Shown one piece after another: positions 20,448 through 28,869 of a stretch of 64,000 nt of DNA. The first letter of the stretch is position 1; each line of letters opens with the position of its first letter. The notes beneath the pieces were generated by a model. The model searched no databases, had not been told where the DNA came from, and saw only the letters and a list, made by a program, of their open reading frames with translations. Source of the DNA: Roseiconus lacunae (GTDB lineage Bacteria > Planctomycetota > Planctomycetia > Pirellulales > Pirellulaceae); contig NZ_VSZO01000009.1 in the NCBI RefSeq assembly GCF_008312935.1, positions 186,001 through 250,000 of the forward strand, written 5' to 3'. The position numbers and the translations under genes are program-made.

Positions 20448-22304
20448 ATGACTAATAAAGATGTCAAATCGGTCACCGGAATCACCGTGCGATTGGCCGG
20501 TGATTCGGGTGACGGAATGCAACTACTGGGGACCCAGCTAACCAACACGAGCGCCCTAGCGGGCAACGACGTGGCGACCTTCCCGGACTTTCCGGCCGAG
20601 ATTCGTGCCCCGCGTGGTACACGCGCTGGGGTCAGTGGATTTCAGGTTCAATTTGCGAAAGAGGAAATCTTCACCCCTGGCGACACGCTTGACGCCTTGG
20701 TCGTGATGAATCCCGCCGCGTTGGTGACCAACATCGGCGATTTGCGCAAAGGCGGAATCTTGATCGCCAATGAAGACGGCTTCACCGAGAAGGACTTCAA
20801 GCTCGCCAAAGTGGACGCCAATCCGCTCGAAGCGACGGTGATCAACGACAGCTATCGCTTATTCCGTGTCAACATGACCGACCTGACGCGGAAGGCGGTT
20901 TCCGAGCACGGACTTAGCCCGAAGGTTGCCGACCGCTGCAAAAACTTCTTTGCCATGGGTTTGGTGTATTGGTTGTTTGGCCGATCGCTCGATCCGACGT
21001 TGCGATTTATTGAAGCCAAATTTGGAAAGAAGCCAGATGTAGCGGCGGCCAACGAGGCGGCCTTGCGTGCCGGTTGGGCGTACGGTGAAACGACCGAAGC
21101 ATTCGGCGAAAGCTATCAAGTCGAGGCAGCGGAACTCGAGCCGGGCACCTACCGCAACATCATGGGCAACCAGGCGCTCGCATGGGGATTGGTCGCGGCA
21201 AGCAAGCTGAGCAATAAAGAGTTGTTCTATGGGACTTATCCGATCACGCCGGCCAGCGATATCTTGCATGAGCTGACCAAGCACAAGAACTTCGGCGTCC
21301 GTACCTTTCAAGCCGAAGACGAAATCGCGGCGGTCTGTGCGACGATCGGGGCGGCGTTCGGCGGTACGATGGCAGTCACCGCCAGCAGTGGCCCCGGGAT
21401 TGCGCTCAAGGCCGAAGCCATGGGGTTGGGGATGATGCTTGAACTGCCGATGGTTGTCATCAACGTTCAACGCGGTGGGCCCAGCACGGGGCTTCCGACG
21501 AAGACGGAACAGAGCGATTTGCTGCAGTCAATGTTTGGCCGCAACGGAGAATCACCGCTGCCAATCGTCGCACCACGTTCCCCCGGAGATTGCTTTGACA
21601 TGGCGATCGAAGCATGGCGGATCGCGGTTGAGTGCATGGTCCCGGTGATGATTTTATCGGACGGGTACATCGCCAACGGTAGCGAGCCATGGAAGTTGCC
21701 CGAACCGAATGAGTTGTCCGAGATCAAGATCGAACACCCCGAGGCCGGTGAACCCGATGAGCCGTTCTTGCCCTACCTGCGCGATGAGAACTTGTCGCGA
21801 CCGTGGGCGATCCCCGGGACCGAAGGGCTGATGCACCGGGTCGGCGGCTTGGAAAAGCAACACGAAACCGGCAACGTCAGCTATGACCCTGCCAACCACC
21901 AGTTGATGGTGCAAACACGGGCCAACAAGGTCGCCAACATCGCCCAACGCATCCCCGAACAGGACGTCGTCGGCGAAACCAGCGGTGATTTGCTGGTTGT
22001 TTCGTGGGGAGGCACCTATGGCGCCTGTTTGACCGCCGTCCGTCGCTGTCAAGAAGCCGGTCATCGTGTCAGCCACGCCCACATTCGTTACCTCAATCCG
22101 CTGCCACGCAATATCGGCGACTTGTTGAAGTCGTTCGATCGTGTGCTCGTGCCGGAGCTCAACACGGGGCAACTTCGCATGCTGCTTCGTAGCGAATACT
22201 TGGTCGACTGCATTGGATTCAACAAGGTCCAAGGCAAGCCGTTCTCGGTCAGCGAATTAATCGAAGCGATCGAGAAACACTTGCCGTCTGCCGTCCCTGC
22301 CTAA
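20448..22304 (+). CDS. korA: 2-oxoacid:acceptor oxidoreductase, fused gamma-alpha subunit (KorA-like)
   Basis: With the following gene this forms a 2-oxoacid:ferredoxin oxidoreductase, probably 2-oxoglutarate synthase/dehydrogenase. The N-terminal gamma domain (about residues 1-185) carries R-L-A-G-D-S-G-D-G. The alpha domain begins near G-N-Q-A-L-A-W-G and includes Y-P-I-T-P-A-S-D-I and T-A-S-S-G-P-G. The product has 618 residues from the ATG at 20448; starts at 20346 or 20358 would add about 30 residues. The enzyme replaces or supplements the 2-oxoglutarate dehydrogenase complex. Substrate choice is inferred from the family, not proven. Confidence 0.92.
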   Translation: MTNKDVKSVTGITVRLAGDSGDGMQLLGTQLTNTSALAGNDVATFPDFPAEIRAPRGTRAGVSGFQVQFAKEEIFTPGDTLDALVVMNPAALVTNIGDLRKGGILIANEDGFTEKDFKLAKVDANPLEATVINDSYRLFRVNMTDLTRKAVSEHGLSPKVADRCKNFFAMGLVYWLFGRSLDPTLRFIEAKFGKKPDVAAANEAALRAGWAYGETTEAFGESYQVEAAELEPGTYRNIMGNQALAWGLVAASKLSNKELFYGTYPITPASDILHELTKHKNFGVRTFQAEDEIAAVCATIGAAFGGTMAVTASSGPGIALKAEAMGLGMMLELPMVVINVQRGGPSTGLPTKTEQSDLLQSMFGRNGESPLPIVAPRSPGDCFDMAIEAWRIAVECMVPVMILSDGYIANGSEPWKLPEPNELSEIKIEHPEAGEPDEPFLPYLRDENLSRPWAIPGTEGLMHRVGGLEKQHETGNVSYDPANHQLMVQTRANKVANIAQRIPEQDVVGETSGDLLVVSWGGTYGACLTAVRRCQEAGHRVSHAHIRYLNPLPRNIGDLLKSFDRVLVPELNTGQLRMLLRSEYLVDCIGFNKVQGKPFSVSELIEAIEKHLPSAVPA

Positions 22305-22405
22305 TCGCTCGCGTCTGAACCCTCGGCGAACGCCCCCGCAGCCGCCTTTCATTCGCGGCAACTTTACAATCCAACGAAGCCTTTCCATACCAGTTTGTCA
22401 TTGCC

Positions 22406-23416
22406 ATGACGCTTCCCATTTTAAAAGCCGCCGACTTCGCATCTGATCAAGACGTTCGCTGGTGCCCCGGATGTGGTGATTACTCCATCTTGGCCCAGAT
22501 GAAAAAGGTCTTGCCTGATCTCGGTGTGCCACGCGAAAAAACGGTCTTCATCAGCGGCATCGGCTGTAGCAGTCGCTTTCCGTATTACATGAACACCTAT
22601 GGAATGCATAGCATTCATGGTCGAGCACCGACGTTCGCGACCGGCCTTAAGGCGACCCGTCCTGACCTGATGGTTTGGGTGATAACCGGTGACGGAGACG
22701 CGTTGTCGATCGGCGGGAATCACTTCATCCATGTGCTGCGACGAAACGTTGATTTGAACATCGTATTGTTCAACAACCGAATCTACGGATTGACCAAGGG
22801 CCAATACAGCCCAACGACCAGCGAAGGTCAGGTCACCAAGAGCACGCCGATGGGATCGATCGATCACCCGTTAAGCCCGCTATCGGTTGCACTTGCCGCC
22901 GAAGCGACCTTTGTTGCCCGCTCGATCGACGCCCACGTCAAACACCTCGGCATGGTCCTCAAGCGTGCCGCCGAACACAAGGGCACCTCTCTGGTCGAGG
23001 TCTACCAGAACTGTAACGTCTTCAACGACGGTGCGATGGCGTACGCTCAAGAGCGAAAGCAGCGCGCCGAAAACGTGGTCGAACTCGAACACGGAAAGCC
23101 GTTGGTGTTCGGCAAAGATAGCGAAAAAGGCATCCGACTGGTCGGCAATCACTTACAAGTCGTCGAGCGAAGCGAAGTCCCCGACGATGACCTGCTGATC
23201 CATGACGAAAAGGACCCCAATCCGTCGATCCAAATGATGCTCGCAAGAATGCGGTATCCTGAGATGCCCGAACCGATCGGCGTCCTGCGTGATGTCCAAA
23301 ACATCGCGACGTACGACGATCAAATCAATGATCAAGTCACCCAGGCGCGGCAGGCACGCGGTGAAGGTGACTTGCAGGCCCTATTCACCTCCGGTGACAC
23401 TTGGGTGGTCGATTAA
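22406..23416 (+). CDS. korB: 2-oxoacid:acceptor oxidoreductase beta subunit (KorB-like)
   Basis: This TPP-binding beta subunit shows W-C-P-G-C-G-D-Y near the N-terminus, G-I-G-C-S-S-R-F, and the TPP/Mg site G-D-G-D-A-L-S-I-G-G-N-H. Cysteines for the 4Fe-4S cluster typical of the family are in place. The length of 336 residues is normal. It follows korA after 101 bases with the same orientation, so the two are probably one transcript, and it passes electrons to ferredoxin. Confidence 0.94.
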   Translation: MTLPILKAADFASDQDVRWCPGCGDYSILAQMKKVLPDLGVPREKTVFISGIGCSSRFPYYMNTYGMHSIHGRAPTFATGLKATRPDLMVWVITGDGDALSIGGNHFIHVLRRNVDLNIVLFNNRIYGLTKGQYSPTTSEGQVTKSTPMGSIDHPLSPLSVALAAEATFVARSIDAHVKHLGMVLKRAAEHKGTSLVEVYQNCNVFNDGAMAYAQERKQRAENVVELEHGKPLVFGKDSEKGIRLVGNHLQVVERSEVPDDDLLIHDEKDPNPSIQMMLARMRYPEMPEPIGVLRDVQNIATYDDQINDQVTQARQARGEGDLQALFTSGDTWVVD

Positions 23417-23488
23417 GGCATCGACCGCGGATTTACCATCGCCAACAACATTGACAGTACACGCCCGGTTTCCCCAGGGAGGAATGAA

Positions 23489-24430
23489 ATGGCACGTGGA
23501 AAACTCTACTCCGATGCGACGAAAGCCTTCGGCGACACACCGATGATTCAAATCAATCGGTTGGTCCCCGAAGGTGGAGCGACCGTGTTCGCAAAATGCG
23601 AATTTTTTCAGCCGCTCAATAGCGTCAAAGATCGTATCGGCGTCGCGATGATCGAAGCGGGCGAAAAGGACGGAACGATCACGCCGGAAACCCATGTCAT
23701 CGAACCGACCAGCGGGAACACCGGGATCGCGCTCGCATTCGTTTGCGCCGCCAAAGGCTATAAGTTGACGTTGACGATGCCCGAATCGATGTCGGTCGAG
23801 CGCCGGGCACTCTTGCGTGCGATGGGCGCTAACCTTGTCTTGACCCCGGCCGGCGAGGGCATGAAAGGAGCGATCAACACGGCGGCCGAACTCGTCGAAA
23901 AAGAAGGCAACGCCTTCATGCCGCAACAGTTCGAAAATCCCGCCAACCCCGCGATCCACGAAGCGACCACGGGCCCGGAGATTTGGGAAGACAGCGGTCA
24001 GCAAATCGATGCGATCGTCGCAGGGGTCGGAACCGGCGGTACGATCACCGGTGTCGCGCGATACCTGAAGCAGCAAAACCCAGACTTCAAAGCGTATGCC
24101 GTCGAACCGGTTCATTCTCCGGTCATCAGCGGTGGGTCGCCCGGCAAACACCGAATCCAAGGCATCGGTGCCGGCTTCGTCCCCAAGAACCTTGATACCA
24201 GCCTGATCGATGATGTCGTCCAAGTCGACGACGAGGACGCCTTCGCGTGGGGACGTCGGCTCGCCAAGGAAGAAGGAATCGTCGCCGGAATCAGCAGCGG
24301 CGCGAACATGTGGGCCGCCGCCCAAGTTGCCGCGCGTCCGGAAATGAAGGGGAAACGGATCGTCACGATCATGTGCAGCCTCGGGGAACGCTATTTGAGC
24401 ACCCCACTGTTTGGTGACCTGGGTATGTAG
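23489..24430 (+). CDS. cysK: Cysteine synthase A (O-acetylserine sulfhydrylase)
   Basis: This PLP enzyme makes cysteine from O-acetylserine and sulfide. The PLP lysine lies in N-S-V-K-D-R. The substrate loop E-P-T-S-G-N-T-G-I and the phosphate-binding G-V-G-T-G-G-T-I-T-G are intact. The length is 313 residues. A strong Shine-Dalgarno GGGAGGA (23477-23483) sits six bases before the ATG. It completes sulfur assimilation, which starts with cysD and cysN/C about 13 kb away, although sulfite and APS/PAPS reductases are not in this window. Confidence 0.95.
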   Translation: MARGKLYSDATKAFGDTPMIQINRLVPEGGATVFAKCEFFQPLNSVKDRIGVAMIEAGEKDGTITPETHVIEPTSGNTGIALAFVCAAKGYKLTLTMPESMSVERRALLRAMGANLVLTPAGEGMKGAINTAAELVEKEGNAFMPQQFENPANPAIHEATTGPEIWEDSGQQIDAIVAGVGTGGTITGVARYLKQQNPDFKAYAVEPVHSPVISGGSPGKHRIQGIGAGFVPKNLDTSLIDDVVQVDDEDAFAWGRRLAKEEGIVAGISSGANMWAAAQVAARPEMKGKRIVTIMCSLGERYLSTPLFGDLGM

Positions 24431-24469
24431 TCGTCACTGACGGCGATCACACCATCGAAATGCAATTTC

Positions 24470-24518
24470 AGCGGTCAAAGGCGGCGGCTCGTTCCAACGG
24501 GCCTCGTCGCTGACCGCT
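24470..24518 (+). terminator. Long stem-loop after cysK
   Basis: Perfect 8-bp arms AGCGGTCA (24470-24477) and TGACCGCT (24511-24518) enclose a GC-rich loop. Outer ATGCA/TGCAT segments extend the pairing. It lies 40 bases after the cysK stop, and a short A/T stretch follows. It is a plausible terminator but has no clean T run. Confidence 0.35.
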
Positions 24519-24600
24519 CGATGCATTAAAACAGCGGTTTGGCGCGGGGCTGACGAACGTGTCAAACGGTTCCGCGTAGTTGAACAGGTCAACATCGACG

Positions 24601-25629
24601 ATGGCGAAAGGTTTATTTACCCAGGGAATGTGCGTGCTATTTCGGGAGCCGGTCTCCCTCGAAAAGCTGCAACAATCACTGACATCGTTTGAGCTGATCG
24701 GCGTTCAGGAGTCAGTCGTCGACAACGCGTCACCGGAAACGCTGGTGATGAAGTTCCGCCCCGAAGTCGGCGGACATCTACTGGTCACTCCTTCGACCGA
24801 AAAGTGGCCGGATGACATGGGTGACCCCGAAACCACCCCAGACGTTTTTGTCGCGTGGTCATTAGGGCAATTCGGTCCGCTCGCATTCCCCGGTTGCCTA
24901 CAACGGGCGGCCGAGCAAGCGTGGACGTGGGACGAAGCCGAGGACGCGGTCGCCGAGCATTCCTGCCATGTGCGGCTGCTGATAAGTTATGTGCTCGGTT
25001 CGGAAAACGAAGAGCAGCCGGACGATGATTCTGACGACGTCGTGCTGATTCCCGACGACTACAACGCTGTCGAAGAACTGATGTTCTTAATGAAAGGCGT
25101 TTCGGAGTTGCTCGAACTTCCCGAAGCGATCTGTTATTTCAACCCTGGGGGCGAAATCCTGCAGGACCAATCCGGATTGCGTCAGGGATTGAACTTCGCC
25201 TGGAATTACGAATTGCCGCCGCTGGACATGTGGGCAAACGTTCGCTTGTTTCGTAGCGACGATGCCTGGGCCTTGATGGACATCGTCGGAATGGGGCAAC
25301 TGGATCTTCCGGACATGGAAGCGGTCTACGACACCAACAAATACGACCCCGAAGACGTCGAGCGTTTTCTTCGTACCGCGTCGATGTATTTGATGAATAG
25401 TACCGAAGAGTTCCAAGACGGCGATAGCGCCGATGGCCCCGGTGACCTTTCCTGGATCGCCTTGGAATGTGACGACAGCCTCTCAGATCCGCCTCGAGAA
25501 ACGATTCGCTGGATTCCCGACGACGGAAGCGAACCTCCCGAAGCGTTGCTGCGTCGAGCGGAAGTCGACCTCGATGATCCGTTCGACGATGAGCCCGACG
25601 ACCTTGACGACGAAGCGTTCGAAGCCTGA
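24601..25629 (+). CDS. DUF4261-like acidic cytoplasmic protein
   Basis: The 342-residue product has no signal or membrane segment. The N-terminal two thirds resemble DUF4261 proteins (tentative): an initial beta-strand region, a central A-E-H-x-C-H-V-R-L-L-I-S-Y-V segment, and a later E-A-I-C-Y-F-N-P-G-G-E. The last 30 residues are almost all Asp, Glu and Leu. I choose the ATG at 24601 over an in-frame start at 24580 because the extra seven residues look non-conserved. Its function is unknown. It stands upstream of the HscC cassette in the same direction, separated by about 215 bases that include a CGCCAT/ATGGCG tetraloop hairpin at 25704-25719. Confidence 0.65.
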   Translation: MAKGLFTQGMCVLFREPVSLEKLQQSLTSFELIGVQESVVDNASPETLVMKFRPEVGGHLLVTPSTEKWPDDMGDPETTPDVFVAWSLGQFGPLAFPGCLQRAAEQAWTWDEAEDAVAEHSCHVRLLISYVLGSENEEQPDDDSDDVVLIPDDYNAVEELMFLMKGVSELLELPEAICYFNPGGEILQDQSGLRQGLNFAWNYELPPLDMWANVRLFRSDDAWALMDIVGMGQLDLPDMEAVYDTNKYDPEDVERFLRTASMYLMNSTEEFQDGDSADGPGDLSWIALECDDSLSDPPRETIRWIPDDGSEPPEALLRRAEVDLDDPFDDEPDDLDDEAFEA

Positions 25630-25843
25630 GCGTCATCTGCACGCGGTGACCACATTGGGATCAAGGCAGGACGTTCACAACGCGAGCGGGATGGTAAAAC
25701 AAACGCCATCTCGATGGCGATCGTGCGGACTGATAATACGGCATGTCTTTCTCACACCACCGGCCGGATTGCGATATCATTGGGTCACCCCGTGATGTGT
25801 CGCGCACTCCAGTCCGTTTCCGCCATCCGATCCGACCACTCGC

Positions 25844-27592
25844 ATGTCTTCGCCAGAGCCCGACGTCACGTGCGTTGGCATTGATCTTGGAACCACGCAT
25901 TCGCTGGTAAGCGTCTTTCGCGACGGCAAACCCAATTTGATCCCGAACAGCCACGGGGCGGTGTTGACCCCTTCGGTCGTCGGCGTCCTTCCAACAGGCG
26001 AAGTCATCGTCGGACAGTCCGCGAAGGAGTTACGGGTGACCGATCCGGAGGCTTGCCTGTCATGTTTCAAGCGTTTCATGGGCCAGGATCGTCGCTTCCG
26101 ACTTCGCGACAAAGAATTCACGCCCCACGAATTAAGCAGCATCGTTCTAAGGTCGCTCCGCGAGGATGCCTCGAACCATCTCGGCGTCCCAATCACCGAT
26201 GCCGTGATCACGGTACCGGCTTACTTCAACGATCATGCCCGCCAGGCCACGCGGCTTGCCGGCGAAATGGCAGGACTGAATGTTCGCCGCATGATCAACG
26301 AGCCGACCGCAGCCGCATTGGTCTATGGATTTCACGATCGGTCTGAAGAGAAGAACATCACGATCATCGATCTCGGGGGTGGCACCTTTGATGTGACGGT
26401 GATGGAGGTTTTTGAGAGCACGCTGGAAATCCGATCGACCGCGGGCGAGAGCATGCTCGGTGGTGAAGATTTCACCGATCGCATCGTCGCCGACATCTTG
26501 GCACGCGAAAAACTGCAGCTCGAATACTGTGAACTCAACGCACCTCTCCGCGTCGCCCGACTTCGGGGTGAATGCGAAATCGCCAAGCGTTTGCTCACCC
26601 GAGAGCAATCCGCGACAATCCGTATTCCCGATAATCAGGGGCACTTCGATCAGTCGGCTCCGACATACGAACTTTCACGACCTTCGTTCGCGACGATCTC
26701 CGAATCTCTGTTCGAGCGTGTCGCCGCACCAATTGCCAGGGCATTGCGTGACGCCGATCTGAAACCGGACGAGATCGACGAGGTCATCTTGGTGGGTGGC
26801 GCAACGCGTATGCAATCGTTCCAAGCGTTTGTCGAGAATTTCTTCGGCAAACCTGCGACGCTGCGATTCAATCCTGACGAAGTTGTGGCACTCGGTGCGT
26901 CGATTCAAGCAGCGTTGATTCAAAAAGATGCCGCCGTCGACGACATGATGATGACGGACGTCTGCCCCTTTACCCTCGGGGTTGAAGTCAGCAAGGAACT
27001 CGGCGGGCAGCATCATGGCGGGTACTTCTCGCCGGTGTTACATCGCAACAGCACCATACCAATTTCGCGTGAAGAAACGTTTTATACCGTCGCAGCAAAC
27101 CAACCCTCGGTTGTTATTCGTGTCTTTCAGGGCGACGCCCGAAAGACCGCCGATAATACCCTGCTAGGCGAACTGGAAGTCAGCCAGTTGCCGAGCGGGC
27201 CGGCGGGAAGTCCGCTGATGATTCGGTTTACCTACGATATCAGCGGTGTGTTGGAAGTCGAAGCTTACGCGCCCGGCGGAACAAAGTATCGAACTGTCCT
27301 GACCAATCACATTAAGAATTTGTCGCACCGCTCAATCGACGAAGCGAAACAGCGGATCGACTCACTGAAGTTTTACCCGCGTGAAAATTTGGCGAACTTG
27401 CAACTGGCCCGTTACGCCGAGCGGATGCTTGGTGAACTTCCGCCGTGGCAACGCGAACAGCTCGACCAAGCCATCGATGCATACGAAGCGGCGATGAATC
27501 GGGCGAACCGTGATGAATTTCAAGTGGCCAGGGAAATGCTGTTGTCCTGTCTGGCTTCGTTCGGACTGGAGCCGGAGGAAGATGAGCCTTGA
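25844..27592 (+). CDS. hscC: Hsp70-family chaperone, HscC type
   Basis: This is a DnaK-superfamily ATPase chaperone. The nucleotide-binding domain shows G-I-D-L-G-T-T-H-S at residues 11-19, I-I-D-L-G-G-G-T-F-D-V-T and V-I-L-V-G-G-A-T-R-M. The substrate-binding domain is shorter than in DnaK and lacks the long lid and its acidic tail, giving 582 residues. The N-terminal pattern I-P-N-S-H-G...L-T-P-S and the F-K-R-F-M-G segment resemble E. coli HscC more than DnaK. Its stop overlaps the start of the next gene (TTGA). E. coli HscC works with atypical J proteins, matching the J-like protein two genes downstream. Confidence 0.85.
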   Translation: MSSPEPDVTCVGIDLGTTHSLVSVFRDGKPNLIPNSHGAVLTPSVVGVLPTGEVIVGQSAKELRVTDPEACLSCFKRFMGQDRRFRLRDKEFTPHELSSIVLRSLREDASNHLGVPITDAVITVPAYFNDHARQATRLAGEMAGLNVRRMINEPTAAALVYGFHDRSEEKNITIIDLGGGTFDVTVMEVFESTLEIRSTAGESMLGGEDFTDRIVADILAREKLQLEYCELNAPLRVARLRGECEIAKRLLTREQSATIRIPDNQGHFDQSAPTYELSRPSFATISESLFERVAAPIARALRDADLKPDEIDEVILVGGATRMQSFQAFVENFFGKPATLRFNPDEVVALGASIQAALIQKDAAVDDMMMTDVCPFTLGVEVSKELGGQHHGGYFSPVLHRNSTIPISREETFYTVAANQPSVVIRVFQGDARKTADNTLLGELEVSQLPSGPAGSPLMIRFTYDISGVLEVEAYAPGGTKYRTVLTNHIKNLSHRSIDEAKQRIDSLKFYPRENLANLQLARYAERMLGELPPWQREQLDQAIDAYEAAMNRANRDEFQVAREMLLSCLASFGLEPEEDEP

Positions 27593-28869
27593 TTCATTTC
27601 GAAGACCATTCCTCGGACAAACCATCGGACAACCCAGTTGCATATCTGAAGGAGATGCTGCAACTGAATCCCGTACTTCAATCGGGAGAGATTATCCGCC
27701 GACGTCGGCAGTGGAGGAATGCAAATTTCGCGACAACGGCCGACGCATCAAACACCAAGCCACCTTCGTTCAGCCAACGTCACCGGACCGCGACAGAGTC
27801 GCTCTCATCGGACGACCTCGAACGCCTGCGAGAGCGGGCATGGCGTTATCTCGATCGACTTCACAAGCAATTTTACTCGTTGCCCGAAGAGACATTAAAT
27901 CGATACATCACGCTATTACATCATGCTCAAATACCCGAGTTCGCCGAACGGGCCGAACGATTTCGTCAAGTAGCGCGGCACCGTAATGCGATCTTAGAGT
28001 TCTCGTTGAACACCAACGATCAGCCGTTCGCCGAAGCTTTGCAAAAAGCGTTGATCGCACCGGTTTCGGTCGCCGGTCAGATTTGGGAACGCTACATCGA
28101 TTCGATGATTTCGGCCAAACGAGTCAACCAACGCGCCCGACGTGTGCGGAAGTTTGTAGACCAATACCCCGCGATTTATCAACTCGATCAAGCATGGTTT
28201 GACGAGCTACTGAATCGGCGCAACCAACGCGACTGGGAGCGATCCTATTCATTCACCACCCGCGTAAGAAACCTGATCGGCAACCGAACCTTTCAAGTCA
28301 TGGTTTTCCTGATCACCGCAGTCATCATGATCGCCGCGCGTGCGACCGATTTGGATAATTCTCGGAGTCGTTCGCCGAGCCGTCGGTCGATACAACCTCC
28401 GCGATTCAAGCTGAACATTCCGAAGGCAGAAGACCTTCCAAGGACGAACCTACCAACGACAACCATTCCGAGTACCGTTTTCGATCCGCTATCTCCGGAC
28501 AAGGCGACGGGGCAAAAGCCGCCCGATCCGGTCAATGAGTTCCTGCTGAAACGCACTTGGTCAACAGATGTGATCGATCAAATGCAAACCCGATCCCCGT
28601 CTCGCCTGTTGCCTGAAATCGCTGGCCCCGAGGCGAAGATACCGCCTCCGCCCGAACTGCCGGAAGCCATCGACCCAATGCTTCCGAGTCGTGAGCTGCG
28701 AAAATCAATCGAACGAATATTACAAAGCCGACGCAGTCTCCAACAAGACCTCGTTCCGAGGAGGAATAACGATCCGCAGCCGATCGTCGAACCAAGTGCC
28801 GATTCGATGTCGCCAAGTGGCTCTGATCAAGATTTATCGGAGAGCGGTGCGACCGATGTTTCAAATTGA
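27589..28869 (+). CDS. Single-TM protein of the HscC cassette, unknown function
   Basis: The TTG start overlaps the hscC stop by four bases, so translation should be coupled. The 426-residue product has an Arg-rich N-terminal helical part (about residues 1-230), one TM segment at about 236-252 (M-V-F-L-I-T-A-V-I-M-I-A-A), and a Pro/Ser-rich tail with several P-P-P and R-S-P-S stretches. I recognise no domain. The helical N-terminal part containing R-A-W-R-Y-L-D-R-L-H is probably cytoplasmic, where it could meet the chaperone. The 3' end overlaps the next gene by 14 bases. Confidence 0.65.
   Translation: MIHFEDHSSDKPSDNPVAYLKEMLQLNPVLQSGEIIRRRRQWRNANFATTADASNTKPPSFSQRHRTATESLSSDDLERLRERAWRYLDRLHKQFYSLPEETLNRYITLLHHAQIPEFAERAERFRQVARHRNAILEFSLNTNDQPFAEALQKALIAPVSVAGQIWERYIDSMISAKRVNQRARRVRKFVDQYPAIYQLDQAWFDELLNRRNQRDWERSYSFTTRVRNLIGNRTFQVMVFLITAVIMIAARATDLDNSRSRSPSRRSIQPPRFKLNIPKAEDLPRTNLPTTTIPSTVFDPLSPDKATGQKPPDPVNEFLLKRTWSTDVIDQMQTRSPSRLLPEIAGPEAKIPPPPELPEAIDPMLPSRELRKSIERILQSRRSLQQDLVPRRNNDPQPIVEPSADSMSPSGSDQDLSESGATDVSN

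Noticed and set aside
23381-24325. 314-codon open frame on the minus strand across cysK
   Set aside because: It lies entirely antisense to a clearly conserved cysteine synthase and shows no domain; long antisense frames are common at this base composition.
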